A stretch of DNA of 64,000 bases from Citrus sinensis (Eukaryota > Streptophyta > Magnoliopsida > Sapindales > Rutaceae), in contig NC_068561.1 in the NCBI RefSeq assembly GCF_022201045.2, positions 23,938,501 to 24,002,500 of the forward strand. Direction: 5' to 3'. Of this stretch, positions 47,039 to 59,146 are shown piece after piece. The notes beneath the pieces are model-generated. The model had not been told where the DNA came from. It worked only from the letters and a program-made list of their open reading frames with translations, and did no database searches. Position 1 is the stretch's first letter. The number at the start of each line of letters is the position of its first letter. A program made the translations under genes and the position numbers.

Positions 47039-47983
47039 GGAAAACCTCACAAATCTACAAATCCCGTTCTTGAAGTTTCTAGAAGGAACTACCTTTCTTA
47101 GGTATTGGATGCCAAAATGCATATGCAAGCTATATGCCTAGAAAGCACCGTAGTAGAAGGAAACGAGGCATTTTTGTGGGAAAAATCGAAGGCCATGATT
47201 TTCTTTCACCACCATATACATGAAAGCCTGAAAGCTCAATATTTAACGATGGAGGATCCACTAACTTTGTGGAGTGACCTCAATGAAAGATTTGGTCATC
47301 AGAGGGGTATTTTCCTCCTAAATGCCAAATACGAGTGGTTAAACTTGAGGTTCCAAGATTATGCAAGAGTCTCTGATTATAACTATGCTTGGTTCTGCAT
47401 TACCTCATAATTAAAATTGTGTGGCATGGAAATTATTGATAGAGATATGTTTGAAAAGACACTCACTATTTTTCATGCATCAAATATTGTCTTACAACGA
47501 CAATATCAAGAGTGTAGATACAACAAATACTCTAAGCTGGTAACAACTCTTTTAATTGTTGAGAAAAACAATGAGCTCATAATGAAAAACCATGAATTAT
47601 GTCAAACTGGCTCTCAACCATTCCTAGAAGCGAATGCGAATACACATACTAATAATGGATATAATCAAGGTGGTAAGAGAGGTCGTGGTTACTACTATCG
47701 TGGTGGTTATAGGCATGAAGGACATCAGAACAATAAAAATGGATCTCACTAGATGTGAAATGTTTATAAGAGACCTAATAAATACAACGATGTAGGAAAG
47801 AATAATGCCAAAAATGATAATGAAGAAATTTATTGTCGATGTGGAGGAAAAGGGCATTGGTCACGCACCTGCTGGACTGACAAACATTTAGTGGACATTT
47901 TTTAGGCACTCAAGAAAGGAAAAGGAAAGATTGAGACTAATTTGGTCAATAATTCAGATCCTATTCATCTTACTGTAAACTGA
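47039..47983 (+). pseudogene. Copia-type gag pseudogene
   Basis: The frame starts MENLTNLQIPFLKFLEGTTF, the typical N terminus of this gag family, shifts by one base near 47105, then continues DAKMHMQAICLESTVVEG, LTLWSDLNERFGHQ and, after an in-frame stop at 47408, LKLCGMEIIDRDMFEKTL. It ends in a Gly/Arg-rich part and a CCHC zinc knuckle CRCGGKGHWSRTC at about 47837-47875. At least one frameshift and four or more stops are present. In working elements Gag forms the particle that packages element RNA. Confidence 0.85.
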
Positions 47984-47988
47984 AGCAG

Positions 47989-48182
47989 TGAACCTTCACC
48001 ATTTAGAAGAATGAAAGTCCCACATTACTCCCCCACCCTAGCTCTTGAACGCTATATATGTGTGATGTATTTCATTATTTTGGTAATAATAAAAAATAGC
48101 TTAATGTAAACTTGATAACAAGGTACTATTTAGTACTTTCTTTAGTTCAAAAATTTTCCTATTGTCTATTTATCTTATAACA
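47989..48182 (+). repeat. Right LTR of the gag-only element
   Basis: Begins TGAACCTTCACC and ends TTATAACA; about 194 bp. Confidence 0.7.
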
Positions 48183-48603
48183 AAATCAAAATTTTGATTC
48201 CACTACTATTTGCCTTGGTTCTATTTTAAATAATTAATTTTGTCTGCACAAAAAGAATAATAAGTCACAAAGTAAAGTTGCTTTAGATTCAGCGGACTGT
48301 TTTTTCAAATAGGGTAAATGTATATAGTTTTTGAAGTAAAATTTCTGTTTCGGTAAGTTGGACATTACTAGTCTCTAAACTACATTTTAAAACATGTGCT
48401 CTGCTTGAATATTGATGTAAAAATACATTTGTATAGGAAACTCATTGTGGTTAACGATGGCTAGACAATTTAAATAAAATTATATATTATTATAAGAATT
48501 TTATTACACTAATTAATTCATTTAGTATTTCGCATTGCTTCGACCCTACTAAGAGGGTTGTAAGTTACATGTAACTCAGCATTAGCCTATATATATATAT
48601 ATA

Positions 48604-48709
48604 GAGTAATGATACAGTCACAAACTCTTGTACAAACTTATTTTATACAAACTGATGTGGCATGATAAGATTGGTTGAATTAAATATCACTTGGCCCACA
48701 TGATTACTC
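48604..48709. mobile_element. Small MITE-like repeat inside a TA tract
   Basis: The 106-bp unit starts GAGTAATGATACAGTC and ends CACATGATTACTC, giving short inverted ends (GAGTAAT/ATTACTC). TATATA tracts lie on both sides and could contain the target duplication. The inner text (CTTGTACAAACTTATTTTAT) resembles a small repeat I associate with several dicot genomes; a library search would settle it. Confidence 0.5.
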
Positions 48710-48938
48710 ATATATATATATATATATATATATTAACATTTTGCATTTATGTAGCTTTACTTTTCAATTCGCTGACATAAGAAACGGCGTCGTATTGTAC
48801 ACTCGCACGCTCCTCCTATTTATTGATCAAAAGCGCACACAGAAAATTCGCGTTCATCTTTTCCGTTCTTCATTCGTAACTTGTTCAAAAAGTTTCAGCA
48901 AGAGCATTCACTCACACGGAAGAATCGAAGTGCAAAAT

Positions 48939-51602
48939 ATGGCGGCACAGAACAAGATATCACACCAAGTCGGGGAGTTCCAAAACGACGTGTTTCGATT
49001 CGATATCCACGGCGTCAAGAGCGACATCGTTGGATCTCACCCTCTAGAAACCCTATGCCAATCTGTAAACTTCTCTTCTTTCTTGCTTTTTCCTTTTAAT
49101 TCTCACTATTTTCCGCTAAATTCAATTAAATATTATTCGAGAATTAGTCTCGCGCACTATATATATATATATATATGTATGTGTATATCTATATATCTAT
49201 ATATATATATATATTCTAATTTTAAAAAATCAATGATAACTTGACTTATGAGCTGAAATTAGGAGGAGAAATTGGGGTTTCTGTGTTATTCATTAAGTTA
49301 TTAAAGAGATTTCTATTATTTGTTTCGTTTTCTTGGGGTGTTTCAGGCTAAGCAGAGGGAGGAGGAGATGAAGAGAAGAATTCTTGTGAACACTTATGGA
49401 ACGGCTTTCCCAATGAAGATGGATTTTGATAGGCAAATTCTTTCTCGGTATGGTTTTTGAGTGATTTAATTTCTGATGATGCTTAGCCATTTCGTGGATG
49501 TTGAATTTTTTCTACTCTAATTTCTCCAATGAAACGGAGAAACTATTTTTCTAGTTGGGGTTTTATTAACAACTGTGTTACCATGTTGTTGTTGATTGAC
49601 TCTGCTACTTTCCCTTGAACTTCTCCTGTATTTTGGATTGGGGTTTCAAGTTATAAGCATGGCACATTGGTGAAATTGATAACCAAGAGCTCATAAACTT
49701 TCACAGTTGTTTGACAACTCTAGCTATCCCAACCAACCTAGTAACCCCTGTTTCCAACTGTGAACAGCACCTATTCCTGTACCATTTAGTATTCAAATCA
49801 TTAAATGAATATTGTTTGGATGTGTTTCTGTAGATAAGTGGATTGCAAAGCTTGATTAATAATGATATAGAAGTTGACGTTGGGGAGAGTGGTGTCTTTC
49901 GTTGTTTTCTACTGCAATCTTAGGCTTGGATCTGTTCCATATACTCCTTTTGCCACCTTTTACTGTTTATAGCTCTCTTGTGTATAGACTTTCTCTCTTT
50001 GTCAATTTCTAGGTCCTCAGAATTATATATCAGTTTGAAGTTCATATTATTTCTTTAATTATGGCTATCAAAAATTAATTGATTGATTTGGGGAAGAGAA
50101 AACCATTTAGATGGGGGAAGAAGCTTTATGAAAGGATCCATGGCCATTTTGACATGGAGTTCCAGTCATCTTATTCTTACTAGTCTTTTTGTATGAGAAT
50201 GATGTGAAATTAGATTTGCAAAAGCCCTGAGTTGCCTTGTTACATAGAACACTCAAACTCCTTGGATCTGTGGAGGTCTTTTCAAGCAATTCATGTCTCT
50301 TTTTGCAATTTCAAGTGCAATGGACTAGCTCTTAAATGGGGGCTGTGTTAAGCTTACATAAGAGAGAGTGTTTTGCACTAAAAATAAAAATGCACATGGG
50401 TTTCTTTTCCTTTAGAACCTCTTGTTCCTGCAGTGATGATTGTATGAAATTTGCAGAATGCAGGCTTTATGTTTGAAAGATGTACAAATTATTTAGAAAT
50501 AGAAAAGACTGTAATTACAAAAGGAAGTGGAAAGGATTTTTATCTGTAGCCTGCTTAGTGGGGATATCCATTTCCCCTTTTGGTTCTTTAATGATTCTGA
50601 TGGCTGTATCCATAATGGTTTCCATCCAGGTTTTCTTTGGAAAAAGTTATTGTATTAGTTCTTAGCAAGTTTTTTAACAAAACTGTTAGTAACTACCAAT
50701 TTCAGACACATCCACAAATGTGGCTGTTTTTATTAGGATTTCAGAATATGCTCTACATGCCATCATTCGTATTTCTTTGTAATTTTTGCAGATTTCAGAG
50801 GCCAACAGGTGCAATTCCATCTTCAATGCTTGGTTTGGAGGCTGTGACAGGAAGCTTGGAAGATTTTGGATTCGAGCACTATCTGAATGGTAACTATGTG
50901 CTGTTAATGTTTTGATTGTCAGTCACTTGTTCCCTCCTGAACTTTTTTAAGTTACACACACACACACACTCTTCTTGGCTCCCTCCCTTGGTCTGTTTAT
51001 GAAAACAATGAGACCACTTATATGAACATAAAGCTACTTGGTTCTTTGAATCAACAGTCCTATAAAGAATTTCCTACTAAGAAACTAAATGGTAAATGCT
51101 CTTTTCATACTTTATTGAACTCCCGTCTGGTATGGTGTCCAATGGGATTGGGTAATATGTTTATTTGTATGTTTATAGATTTTAACACAAAATTTGCAAA
51201 CTTTCACCCAAAACTTGAAAAGTAGCCCAAGAGGTGAAACCCAAACTTGAAGTATTTACAACAAATTTTTTGTGTATAGTAGTGAATCCCTCGTGGTGTA
51301 TAATTTAACTTGAATAGGGACTTTAAAGAATTTGCACATAGGCTTGTTAGTGGATAGGTGTGTGCCAACACATATTGTACATCAACATGTTGTGGGTTCC
51401 TTTGGAAGTAAGAGATGACTGATTTGGTGTTCACTGTTCATTGCTCAATGTCTGCATATTGGTTTGTGTTTATTCTGAATTTGCTCTGATATCATTGGCA
51501 GACCCTCGTGAATCTGAATCTTTCCGACCAGCAGACCTGCATCATGGAATGGAAGTGCGCATTGGCCTCTCCAAAGGCCCGGCTCACCCAAGCTTTATAT
51601 GA
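48939..51602 (+). CDS. UMP1: Proteasome maturation factor UMP1 (POMP homologue)
   Basis: Four exons join in frame: 48939-49064, 49347-49447, 50792-50889 and 51502-51602, all with GT-AG introns, giving 141 aa, the usual length for UMP1/POMP. The start MAAQNKISHQVGEFQNDVFR, followed by FDIHGVKSDIVGSHPLE, is the conserved N-terminal region. The middle exon has EEEMKRRILVNTYGTAFPMK, and the end reads GMEVRIGLSKGPAHPSFI. UMP1 is a chaperone in the nucleus and cytosol that joins half-proteasomes, helps beta-subunit processing and becomes the first substrate of the finished 20S particle. Some plant databases label such proteins cyclin-B1-2-like; the sequence has no cyclin box. No defects are seen. 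Confidence 0.92.
49161..49214 (+). repeat. (TA)n-rich microsatellite in UMP1 intron 1
   Basis: Two runs of TA units interrupted by GTATGTGTATATCTATA. Confidence 0.8.
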
Positions 51603-52361
51603 TTTACGCAGCTTTATTCAATGATTCAGTGAAGGATCTTAAGATGTGCTTGTACCAGTTTTCAATGAAGACATTTTAATGTGTCATTAGAGACTGAATT
51701 TATTTACATCACCTGAAAATCGAACAGCTAGCTTTTAGTACATGTGATCCTTTTGTTCTCCCCTGTTATCATATTTGACTATCATGGATGCTTGAAAGTT
51801 AAACCAGCTGTTCCTTTTTTGCTTAATCTTTACAAGAGTAATTCCATTTCCTGGCGAGTGCTACCTGGTTGGGTTTTTCTACCTGTGAGTTTCAGGAGCC
51901 AGCATGACTTTGGAGTTTCACCCTTTTTGAAAGAGAATTGACAATGGTTTGAATTATATTTTAATATTATTACAGGAGTATTTCGCCTGATGTCACAAAT
52001 TGTGTACAGATTTTTTTTTTTTAAGAAATAACAATTAAAAAAATGCATGATTGGAGTCTAACATGAAAAAGAGGTACAAAATCTTTTACTTTAATTTAAG
52101 GGAGGAGAGGAGGAGAGGGATATGAACAATTTCAATACATGTTAAAGCTAAAAGGAAAAAAATATTTTAAAAATATCGTATAATAATAAAATAGCGGTTG
52201 GTATTTTGTATTTGTTTATTTTGAACCAAAAAGAAAATGGAAAAAAATATGTACAAAATATTGTATAATAATAATTCGATTTGCGTCTTGGTTCCTTCAT
52301 CTTCATCGCTTCATGACCGCCTAAAACTCCCTGGCTAACCAAACACCCTCCCGTATCCTTA
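51603..52361. other. UMP1 3' flank and eIF2B delta promoter
   Basis: Two same-direction genes are separated by 759 bases. The first half is probably UMP1 3' untranslated region. No further gene was seen. Confidence 0.5.
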
Positions 52362-55300
52362 ATGGACTCGCGACGCAGCTCACGCGCCCTAATAGATCCA
52401 AAGGTCCGTCAAGTCGGCTTCTTCACCAACGCTCCCCTGCCACCCGACCGCACTCAGTCGGACCCACCCGACCCGATCCACTCAACACCGTTAGCCGACG
52501 CCTCTTCCCCTGGAAACTTCCTGTCTCCTGTCATGATCCCGCCGCCACGTCACCCCTCCTCCTCCCTCCTCCCACGTCTCCCTCACTCCCCTTCCGACGC
52601 CTTCCCTCCGCCCTCTCCCACCACCACCACCACCACCACGTCTCTCGGTGACTTCTCTGATGACGTTACTGCGGCCTCGTCCCCTCCCTCTGCTGCTGCT
52701 GCTGCTGCGAGGGTCAGGGGTAGAGGCAGTTCGGTAAAACAGCAGGGTGCTGCATCCTCGTTTCCAGGTGGAGGATTTGAGGTTCCGCCATCTGTGAAAG
52801 CTCCCAGTAGTGTCCCCGCAAGCGGCCTCACTACAGTGTCGGTCGTCAAATTGCCGCCTGGAATTTCGGGTAAGTAGTCTATAAACGCCAGCTTTTATTG
52901 CAATAACCCCAAAATAATTTACTTTGTAACTATTTTTTTTATCAGTTGCAATTACTTTGCTTCAATTTGTTTGATTAAAACCAATTTCAGTTAAAAAAAT
53001 AGAGAGAATTAAATAAAGGTTATGCTATTGCAGAGAATGCTGGTGGGTCTGTGTCAGTTGAAGTGCAGAGTGATCGAGCTTTGAATTCAAAGCCCTTGAA
53101 AGAGAAGACCTCCAAAGCTGAAAGACGAGCCATTCAGGAGGCACAACGAGCTGCGAAGGCAGCTGCTAAAGGTGTGCATATTATAGTTTGTTAATGCCAT
53201 AAATAGAACATGTCTATATTCTGTGACTTCTGATAATTGAATAATTGATCATTTTATCTAGTTGTGAATTTATTGAGTTTGAATGAGTAGAAAAGTTTAA
53301 TAAGTAATATGATCATACCTTTCACAGCTGTGTCTGTGTAACCATTGGAAACACCTATGTATTTGCTGTTTACGGCTGCCTGTTGAGTAAGATTTGCACT
53401 TTAGTGGTATAACTTAATATCTTTAACCCCTTGTCAACATCTACTCGTTTGAATTGTCTTTGTCTCAGGTAGGTTATAGTATCTAATTATGTTGTATTAT
53501 ATTGTAATAATGATAATCCTATAATGTTTAGCGGAAGGAATTAAGACACCTGCTGCCACGGCATTGGCAAATGCAAAACCAACTAAATCCACCAGGCCGT
53601 CTCCACAGAGGAATGATAGTCCTGTGGTTGTTGCTGCTTCCGAGAAGAAGGGAGGTGATCGTTCTGTAGAAAAAGATAGAAAGAAAGATGTCCCCCATCC
53701 GCGCATGCAGTATGATGATAAGAGTCGTGTGCAAAAGTTGAAAAAACGTTCTGTGGTAAAACCAACTGAAGCTAGGAACAGAGTTGAATTGTTTAGGCAT
53801 TTGCCCCAATATGAACATGGAACTCAGCTTCCTGTTCTTCAATCCAAGTTTTTCCAACTTGACACATTGCATCCTGCCGTTTACAAGGTATTGATATGAA
53901 GAAATGTGTGCTAGGTTGTTACGGATATGTTATCAAGTTCACTAAGACTCTTGGCTAATTATGTCCTTGTTTTGTTGTCAGGTTGGATTACAATATTTAT
54001 CTGGAGATATATGTGGTGGCAATGCTCGTTGTATTGCAATGCTTCAAGCATTCCAAGAGGCCATCAGAGATTACTCAACTCCACCTGCAAAAACACTTAG
54101 TAGAGACTTAACAACAAAAATAAGTAGTTATGTTTCATTTCTCATTGACTGCCGTCCGCTTTCAGTTAGCATGGGAAATGCAATAAGGTTTCTAAAGAGT
54201 GGAATTGCCAAGATACCTATTTCTCTGTCTGAGTCAGAAGCAAAGGCGACTCTTCATTCAGACATTGAGCGTTTCATAAATGAGAAGATCATACTTGCAG
54301 ACAGAGTGATAGTAAAGCATGCTGTTACAAAGATCAGAGATGGTGATGTTCTTCTTACATACGGGTCATCCAGTGCAGTTGAGATGATACTACAGCATGC
54401 CCATGAGCTAGGCAAACAGTTTCGCGTTGTGATAGTAGACTCGCGTCCAAAGCATGAAGGGAAACTATTACTCCGAAGGTTGGTGAGGAAGGGTCTCAGC
54501 TGTACATACACTCATATAAATGCTATTTCTTATATCATACATGAAGTTACTCGAGTTTTTCTGGGTGCTTCATCAGTTTTGTCAAATGGGACTGTTTGCT
54601 CAAGAGTTGGAACCGCATGTGTTGCAATGGTTGCTTATGGATTCCATATACCAGTGTTAGTATGTTGTGAAGCATATAAGTTTCATGAAAGAGTGCAGCT
54701 TGATTCAATTTGCTCTAATGAGCTTGGTATGCATTCCAAAAATATGGGAACACCCAATACCTCTTTCCGGACACATGCCCTATGGTTGCTTATTCAGGTG
54801 TCTTGCTTGCAGGTGATCCTGATTCCATTTCAAAGGTTCCTGGGCGAGAGGACATCAATCACTTGGATGGCTGGGACAAGAGTGAAAATCTGCAGCTTCT
54901 GAATCTGATGTTAGTTCTTATATATTTTAGTATTTTCCACTCCAGTTGCCACTTCTCCCCACTAACTGATCAATAATATTTCTATTTTGGATTGATATTG
55001 ACAGTTACGATGCTACACCCTCAGATTATGTGTCGTTGATAATCACAGATTATGGCATGGTAAGTCATACTCTGGTTTCTGTGAGAAGTGCATGTTGCTT
55101 GTATTTTCATTATATTATTATAATTGTTATTCCGTAGTCGAGTTTTATACATGTTGAATTTCTTTATCTTGAGATTCATGTGGTTTGTTAATTTCTTCAC
55201 CTTCTGTTGATGCATTGCTTACAAGGGTTTGCCCAGCCTAGAACCTCACATTTTGCATCTAAGCTTGGTTGTGCAGAGCCCGTGCCCTCTGAGAGTGGAA

Positions 55301-55496
55301 CATTGAGCCATAAAAAAATTTCCTGGACTTTTCATTCCTTTGATTTGCCACCGACCTTTTTACTCTTTTTTTTGTGTGGTTAATTTATGTAATCATCAAT
55401 GTAACTTGATATGCGAGTATGTGATTGTTTCAGATCCCACCAACAAGTGTGCCTGTGATTGTGCGAGAGTACGGGAGAGGACAGCTGTGGATATAG
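52362..55496 (+). CDS. Translation initiation factor eIF2B, delta subunit
   Basis: Seven exons join in frame: 52362-52869, 53034-53171, 53532-53887, 53982-54726, 54813-54909, 55005-55059 and 55434-55496, totalling 653 aa. The N-terminal 250 residues are low complexity (Pro/Ser, poly-Thr and poly-Ala runs) and then basic (AERRAIQEAQRAAKAAAK), as in other delta subunits. The C-terminal half is the IF-2B domain: YLSGDICGGNARCIAMLQAF, DGDVLLTYGSSSAVEMIL, FRVVIVDSRPKHEGKLLLRR and the end YDATPSDYVSLIITDYGM plus IPPTSVPVIVREY. eIF2B is the cytosolic guanine nucleotide exchange factor for eIF2; delta sits in its regulatory core with alpha and beta and senses phosphorylated eIF2. All splice sites are GT-AG and all joins keep phase. 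Confidence 0.93.
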
Positions 55497-55994
55497 TATG
55501 GCTAAAGTGTTGATAGTGTCCTCCCCAAAATTTTAAGACTGTTGAAGTCATTCTTCCTTGGGCCCGTCCTCTCTTTTAGTCTCTTTAACCCGTCTGGAAT
55601 AATGTTTAGTCTCTCATTTATTTTTCAACATTTTGTATTTTACTTCTTTACCTGACTCAGTGAAGAGTGCGATCCCCTCGCCTCTCCGGGCAGATGTAGT
55701 GATGCAGTCTTCTTTGTTGATGGTTTAATTTTTTACCCCTCTCAACATTTGGTTCTTTCTTTTTGGTTTCCTGATCGTCCTCCGTCAGGATTGAACAATG
55801 ATCTTTTAGAAAGGAGTGACAATTTTGTTACGGTAGCAGAAAATGGGAACTTTACCGACTTTGAACTTTAACGAGTCTCTTGTATATATTGTGTTTGTAC
55901 GTTTCCATGTGATCTTGAGCCATGGCAAGAATACAGCTGAATGTATGAGCCCTTCCCAGAAATCTGCTTATTGACCTGAATGTCGAACTTAAGC
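55497..55994. other. eIF2B delta 3' untranslated and intergenic sequence
   Basis: Nothing beyond the probable 3' untranslated region was seen. Confidence 0.5.
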
Positions 55995-56215
55995 TTGCAG
56001 CAACTGAGTTAAAAGTGATGGGAGAACAAATAGAGGAATCCTTGTGGTAACGGCTTGCAAACAGTAAGTTTTTTCACTGGGATGAAATGGATCGAAGAAA
56101 GCATGTTCATGTCTGTTTGTGCATATGGTTCTTTCTCTGGCACGCATGGCAACAAGTGTTCCATTTCCATCAAAATCAATGCAACAAGAATTCCTCGTGT
56201 CCGTAATACCTATTC
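55995..56215 (-). pseudogene. Duplicate of a GDSL lipase terminal exon
   Basis: This stretch matches 56750-56968 with many substitutions. Shared words include AGCTTGCAGCAA, GTTTTTTCACT and AAGAATTCCTC followed by TGTCCGTAATACC. It is the last exon of a second, otherwise lost, GDSL gene copy and cannot encode a protein on its own. Confidence 0.7.
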
Positions 56216-56749
56216 AGACCACAAAAGAAAATTTACGCATCCTTACATTTAGTCTTTTATCATGTAGCTTCATTATAACACACAAAAATTCACAAACTTA
56301 AGCCATTAATCAGTCTCAATATACTCACCGTATGAAGCCGGGGCATCCAACATAACTTTATAGAGTGGGAGCCTGCTCTACTTAGATCCACTCTCGGCTG
56401 TAAAACTTGAGACACTCACTCTTAATAATTCTGTCTTTATGTTAATATTTTCCTTGATTTTTCTCGCTACCCGTGTCTCTGTTGGCCTATATGTTATGTG
56501 TCATATTCACAACAATAGCAAATTAATACAGAAGGACTTTGCCATTTGTCATTAAACACTACATCAAACTTTGTTTAATTACAGCAAACATGCGTAATAA
56601 TAATGTTCCTCCGAAAACTGAAAAGCCCTATTCAGAACATTGCTTATAGACTTGCACGTCCAAATTATTCTAACCATCATTCTTTTTGGTTGAAGAAAAC
56701 TATATCGGAACGACATCGAATCAGTTACAAAATCATCCAAAACTTAACT

Positions 56750-57374
56750 TAAGCTTGCAGCAATTGAAATAGAGTGGTGGGAATAGAAACAGATGAATCC
56801 CTGAGGGAACGGATTGTAAACAAGAATTGAGTTTTTTCACTAGGGTGAAATGGATCATAGAAAATTTGTTCATTTCTATTACTGCATGGCTCTTTGTCCT
56901 TTACGAATGGCAACGTTCCGTCTCCAGCCAAATCAACGCATCAAGAATTCCTCTTGTCCGTAATACCTGTAGAAACAAATTAGAGGAAGAATAAAGGTCT
57001 GAAGTGAAATTTTTACGCATGCATGTCTATGAAAGTTAGTCTCACTACAAAAAAATACTGAGCTTAGTTGTTGTACTCACCGTATAATTCTGGGCTTACT
57101 ATGGCTTCGAACATAACTTCATAAAGATCTGCACGAACGAACTTTGATCCTGAAGAATCGACTCCAAGTGAGGCAACATATGGAAAAGATGATTGTTGAA
57201 TAGCCTTGTTCGTTTATTTATTGCTTCACTACACAATGTCTTTGGCTTTTCTCTGTTCACTACAAGCGGAATGCACCCATTTGCAAATATATTGTTCAAC
57301 AAAAATTTAGGCGCACCAAGTGCATATAGCCTCTGCTACAAATTAAAAATAATTAATAATTAATTTTGCATTAA

Positions 57375-57410
<36 letters not shown>

Positions 57411-58240
57411 GTTCTGTACATAATTACCATTAATTCTCCAGCAAACTCGACGGTGAGAAATTCAGTAAAGCCTGAGAAAGTGTAGGATATGTTCACTTTA
57501 GATTCGAAACCATCGTAGCCATAGCCGGTGTCAGCAGAGCCTGTATTCATTAAAAATAGTGATTTTGATAAATATTCAAGTCTACTTGTTTGTGGCGAAA
57601 CTGGCGTCTCAGGTCCTTGACACTTCTTTTGAATAAATCTATTTGATTGTCCAATTTCAAGCATGTTCCCTAACGATATAATGTAAAATCAAAATTAGAA
57701 ATTATCGTCTAAAATAATTAATCAAATTGTAGGTCATGTTCTTACAAAATGTTGTCCTGTCTTAGGAAGAACGCCGCAGGAACTTGATGCACTTCTCACT
57801 CTCGGATAAGCTTAAGTATGGAGGAGGAAATGGCAATCCAAGCACTTGGGTTGCATTAATATTGAACATTAATCACATATTAATTAGCCTCTAATCCACT
57901 GATAATGCAATACCTTGTGGACTAAGAAACCAAAATGTTAACGTAATGCAAGGAACATTCTTGTTAATGTTAATTGAAATGTATGTGAAATAGTTTAGAA
58001 TAATTTCTCTTACCCATGAAATCTGCTTCGTTTCGGCTATTGCTGAATCTGCCGGTAGGTTTGCCACCAAAATCAACTCCGAAAGGGGAGTAATTAGCTT
58101 TGGAGTTGGTTGAAAGATCGTTGTTGTTTCCACTGTCAAGCAGTGCATCTCCAAATACAAACAAAGCTGGCACATAAAATGTTTTGATATACCCCAAAAT
58201 TCATGTGCTCCAACAGAGCCTCCTGACTCACATCCAATGG
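56750..58240 (-). pseudogene. Decayed GDSL esterase/lipase gene
   Basis: Pieces of a GDSL hydrolase occur in the right order on the minus strand. Block I: VPALFVFGDALLDSGNNN and SPFGVDFGGKPTGRFSN (58020-58180), with Ala replacing the catalytic Ser of GDS. Then LGLPFPPPYLSLSESEK (about 57795-57847), followed by a frameshift before SSSCGVLPKTGQHF. Then YLSKSLFLMNTGSADTGYG (about 57515-57575), GSKFVRADLYEVMFEAIVSP (about 57085-57145) and the last block with YDPFHPSEK (about 56825-56855). Frameshifts and a stop after ITDKRNS break the frame. Working members are secreted serine hydrolases acting on lipids or cutin. Loss of the nucleophile and broken frames indicate a dead gene. Confidence 0.8.
57380..57406 (+). 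repeat. (TA)n microsatellite
   Basis: About thirteen TA units inside an intron of the GDSL pseudogene. Confidence 0.85.
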
Positions 58241-59146
58241 TGGCACCGTGAATTCATCTCGACATTTCACCAAAACCAAACCAAACAAAAGATAAAACAA
58301 TAATAACGATATTGCAACTTGTTCTCATCAGTTCCTTCTTCTTCTTTCTTTTCTTCCTTTAGCTCTAGCTTCAGATTAAATCGAATGGAATCTTTAGAGC
58401 TAAAGAACTAATTGTGATTTAAGTTGCTTGGTTTTGATGCAAGATTTGTGATTATAGGTGGTTTTTTGTACCTTTATTATTGTGTTTATATATATGTGTA
58501 TATGTGTGTATTTCAGATTTTGCTGGGTTTGTTTCAAGTGCATGGAGGAAGTTCTAGTAGAGGGTATGTACATATCCGATCTGTATTCTGTAACTTCAGT
58601 AATTGGTTTTTATTTGCAGCTAAACTACTTTTGCTTAAATCATGTTCTCTTTTGATTGATTTTACAGCCATCCGTTGCAATTATACACATGTACATATGA
58701 TCATATCACCCATTAACGTGTTCATCGATGCAAATTAAACTATCCAAACAAAATTCATATACGGATTCTAGATAGGTATATATGATGTTTGGATTAAAAT
58801 TTTGTACTGAGCATATGATGTTTGGATTAAGATTCTGTACAGAGCTAAGAACGGAGCAAAAAGCTCATCACCAAAATAGGCAAATATAACGTACCAATTT
58901 AGTCAATATTCGATGAAATGCACGCCTTATTAAATAGCACATTATTGAGAATAAACGACGGCGACTCATTGTCCTCCCAAGTTCTTGCTGCAAATAAATA
59001 TGTAAGTGAGATTTTATTTTTATATTTTTTTTTCCGAATTGTCATAATTGATACATCCATTTTCTGAAAAGAACAAATCCTGTATTTCTCTTGGAGTATA
59101 AATACACCTTACTCGCCTGTGAATCATGGATGAATTCATAAAATGC
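58241..59146. other. Intergenic region between the GDSL pseudogene and cytochrome b561
   Basis: A plus-strand frame at 58424-58738 is hydrophobic and T-rich but has no family motif; I do not call it a gene. The direct words TATGATGTTTGGATTAA repeat at about 58780 and 58808. Confidence 0.4.

Larger units (their letters stand above)
46329..48182 (+). mobile_element. Decayed gag-only LTR element (TR-GAG type, copia-like)
   Basis: Two direct repeats of about 200 bp (46329-46531 and 47989-48182) flank a single broken gag. They share GAACCTTCACCATTTAGAAG and most of the following 180 bp, with substitutions and small indels, so the element is old. Just inside the left repeat TTATTAGCACGACG may be the primer-binding site. 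No protease, integrase or reverse transcriptase sequence is present between gag and the right repeat. This matches the TR-GAG group of non-autonomous plant LTR elements. Target duplication is not recognisable. Confidence 0.75.

Noticed and set aside
58424-58738. 104-aa hydrophobic plus-strand frame
   Set aside because: T-rich and in a promoter-like interval; no motif; the apparent membrane character comes from composition.
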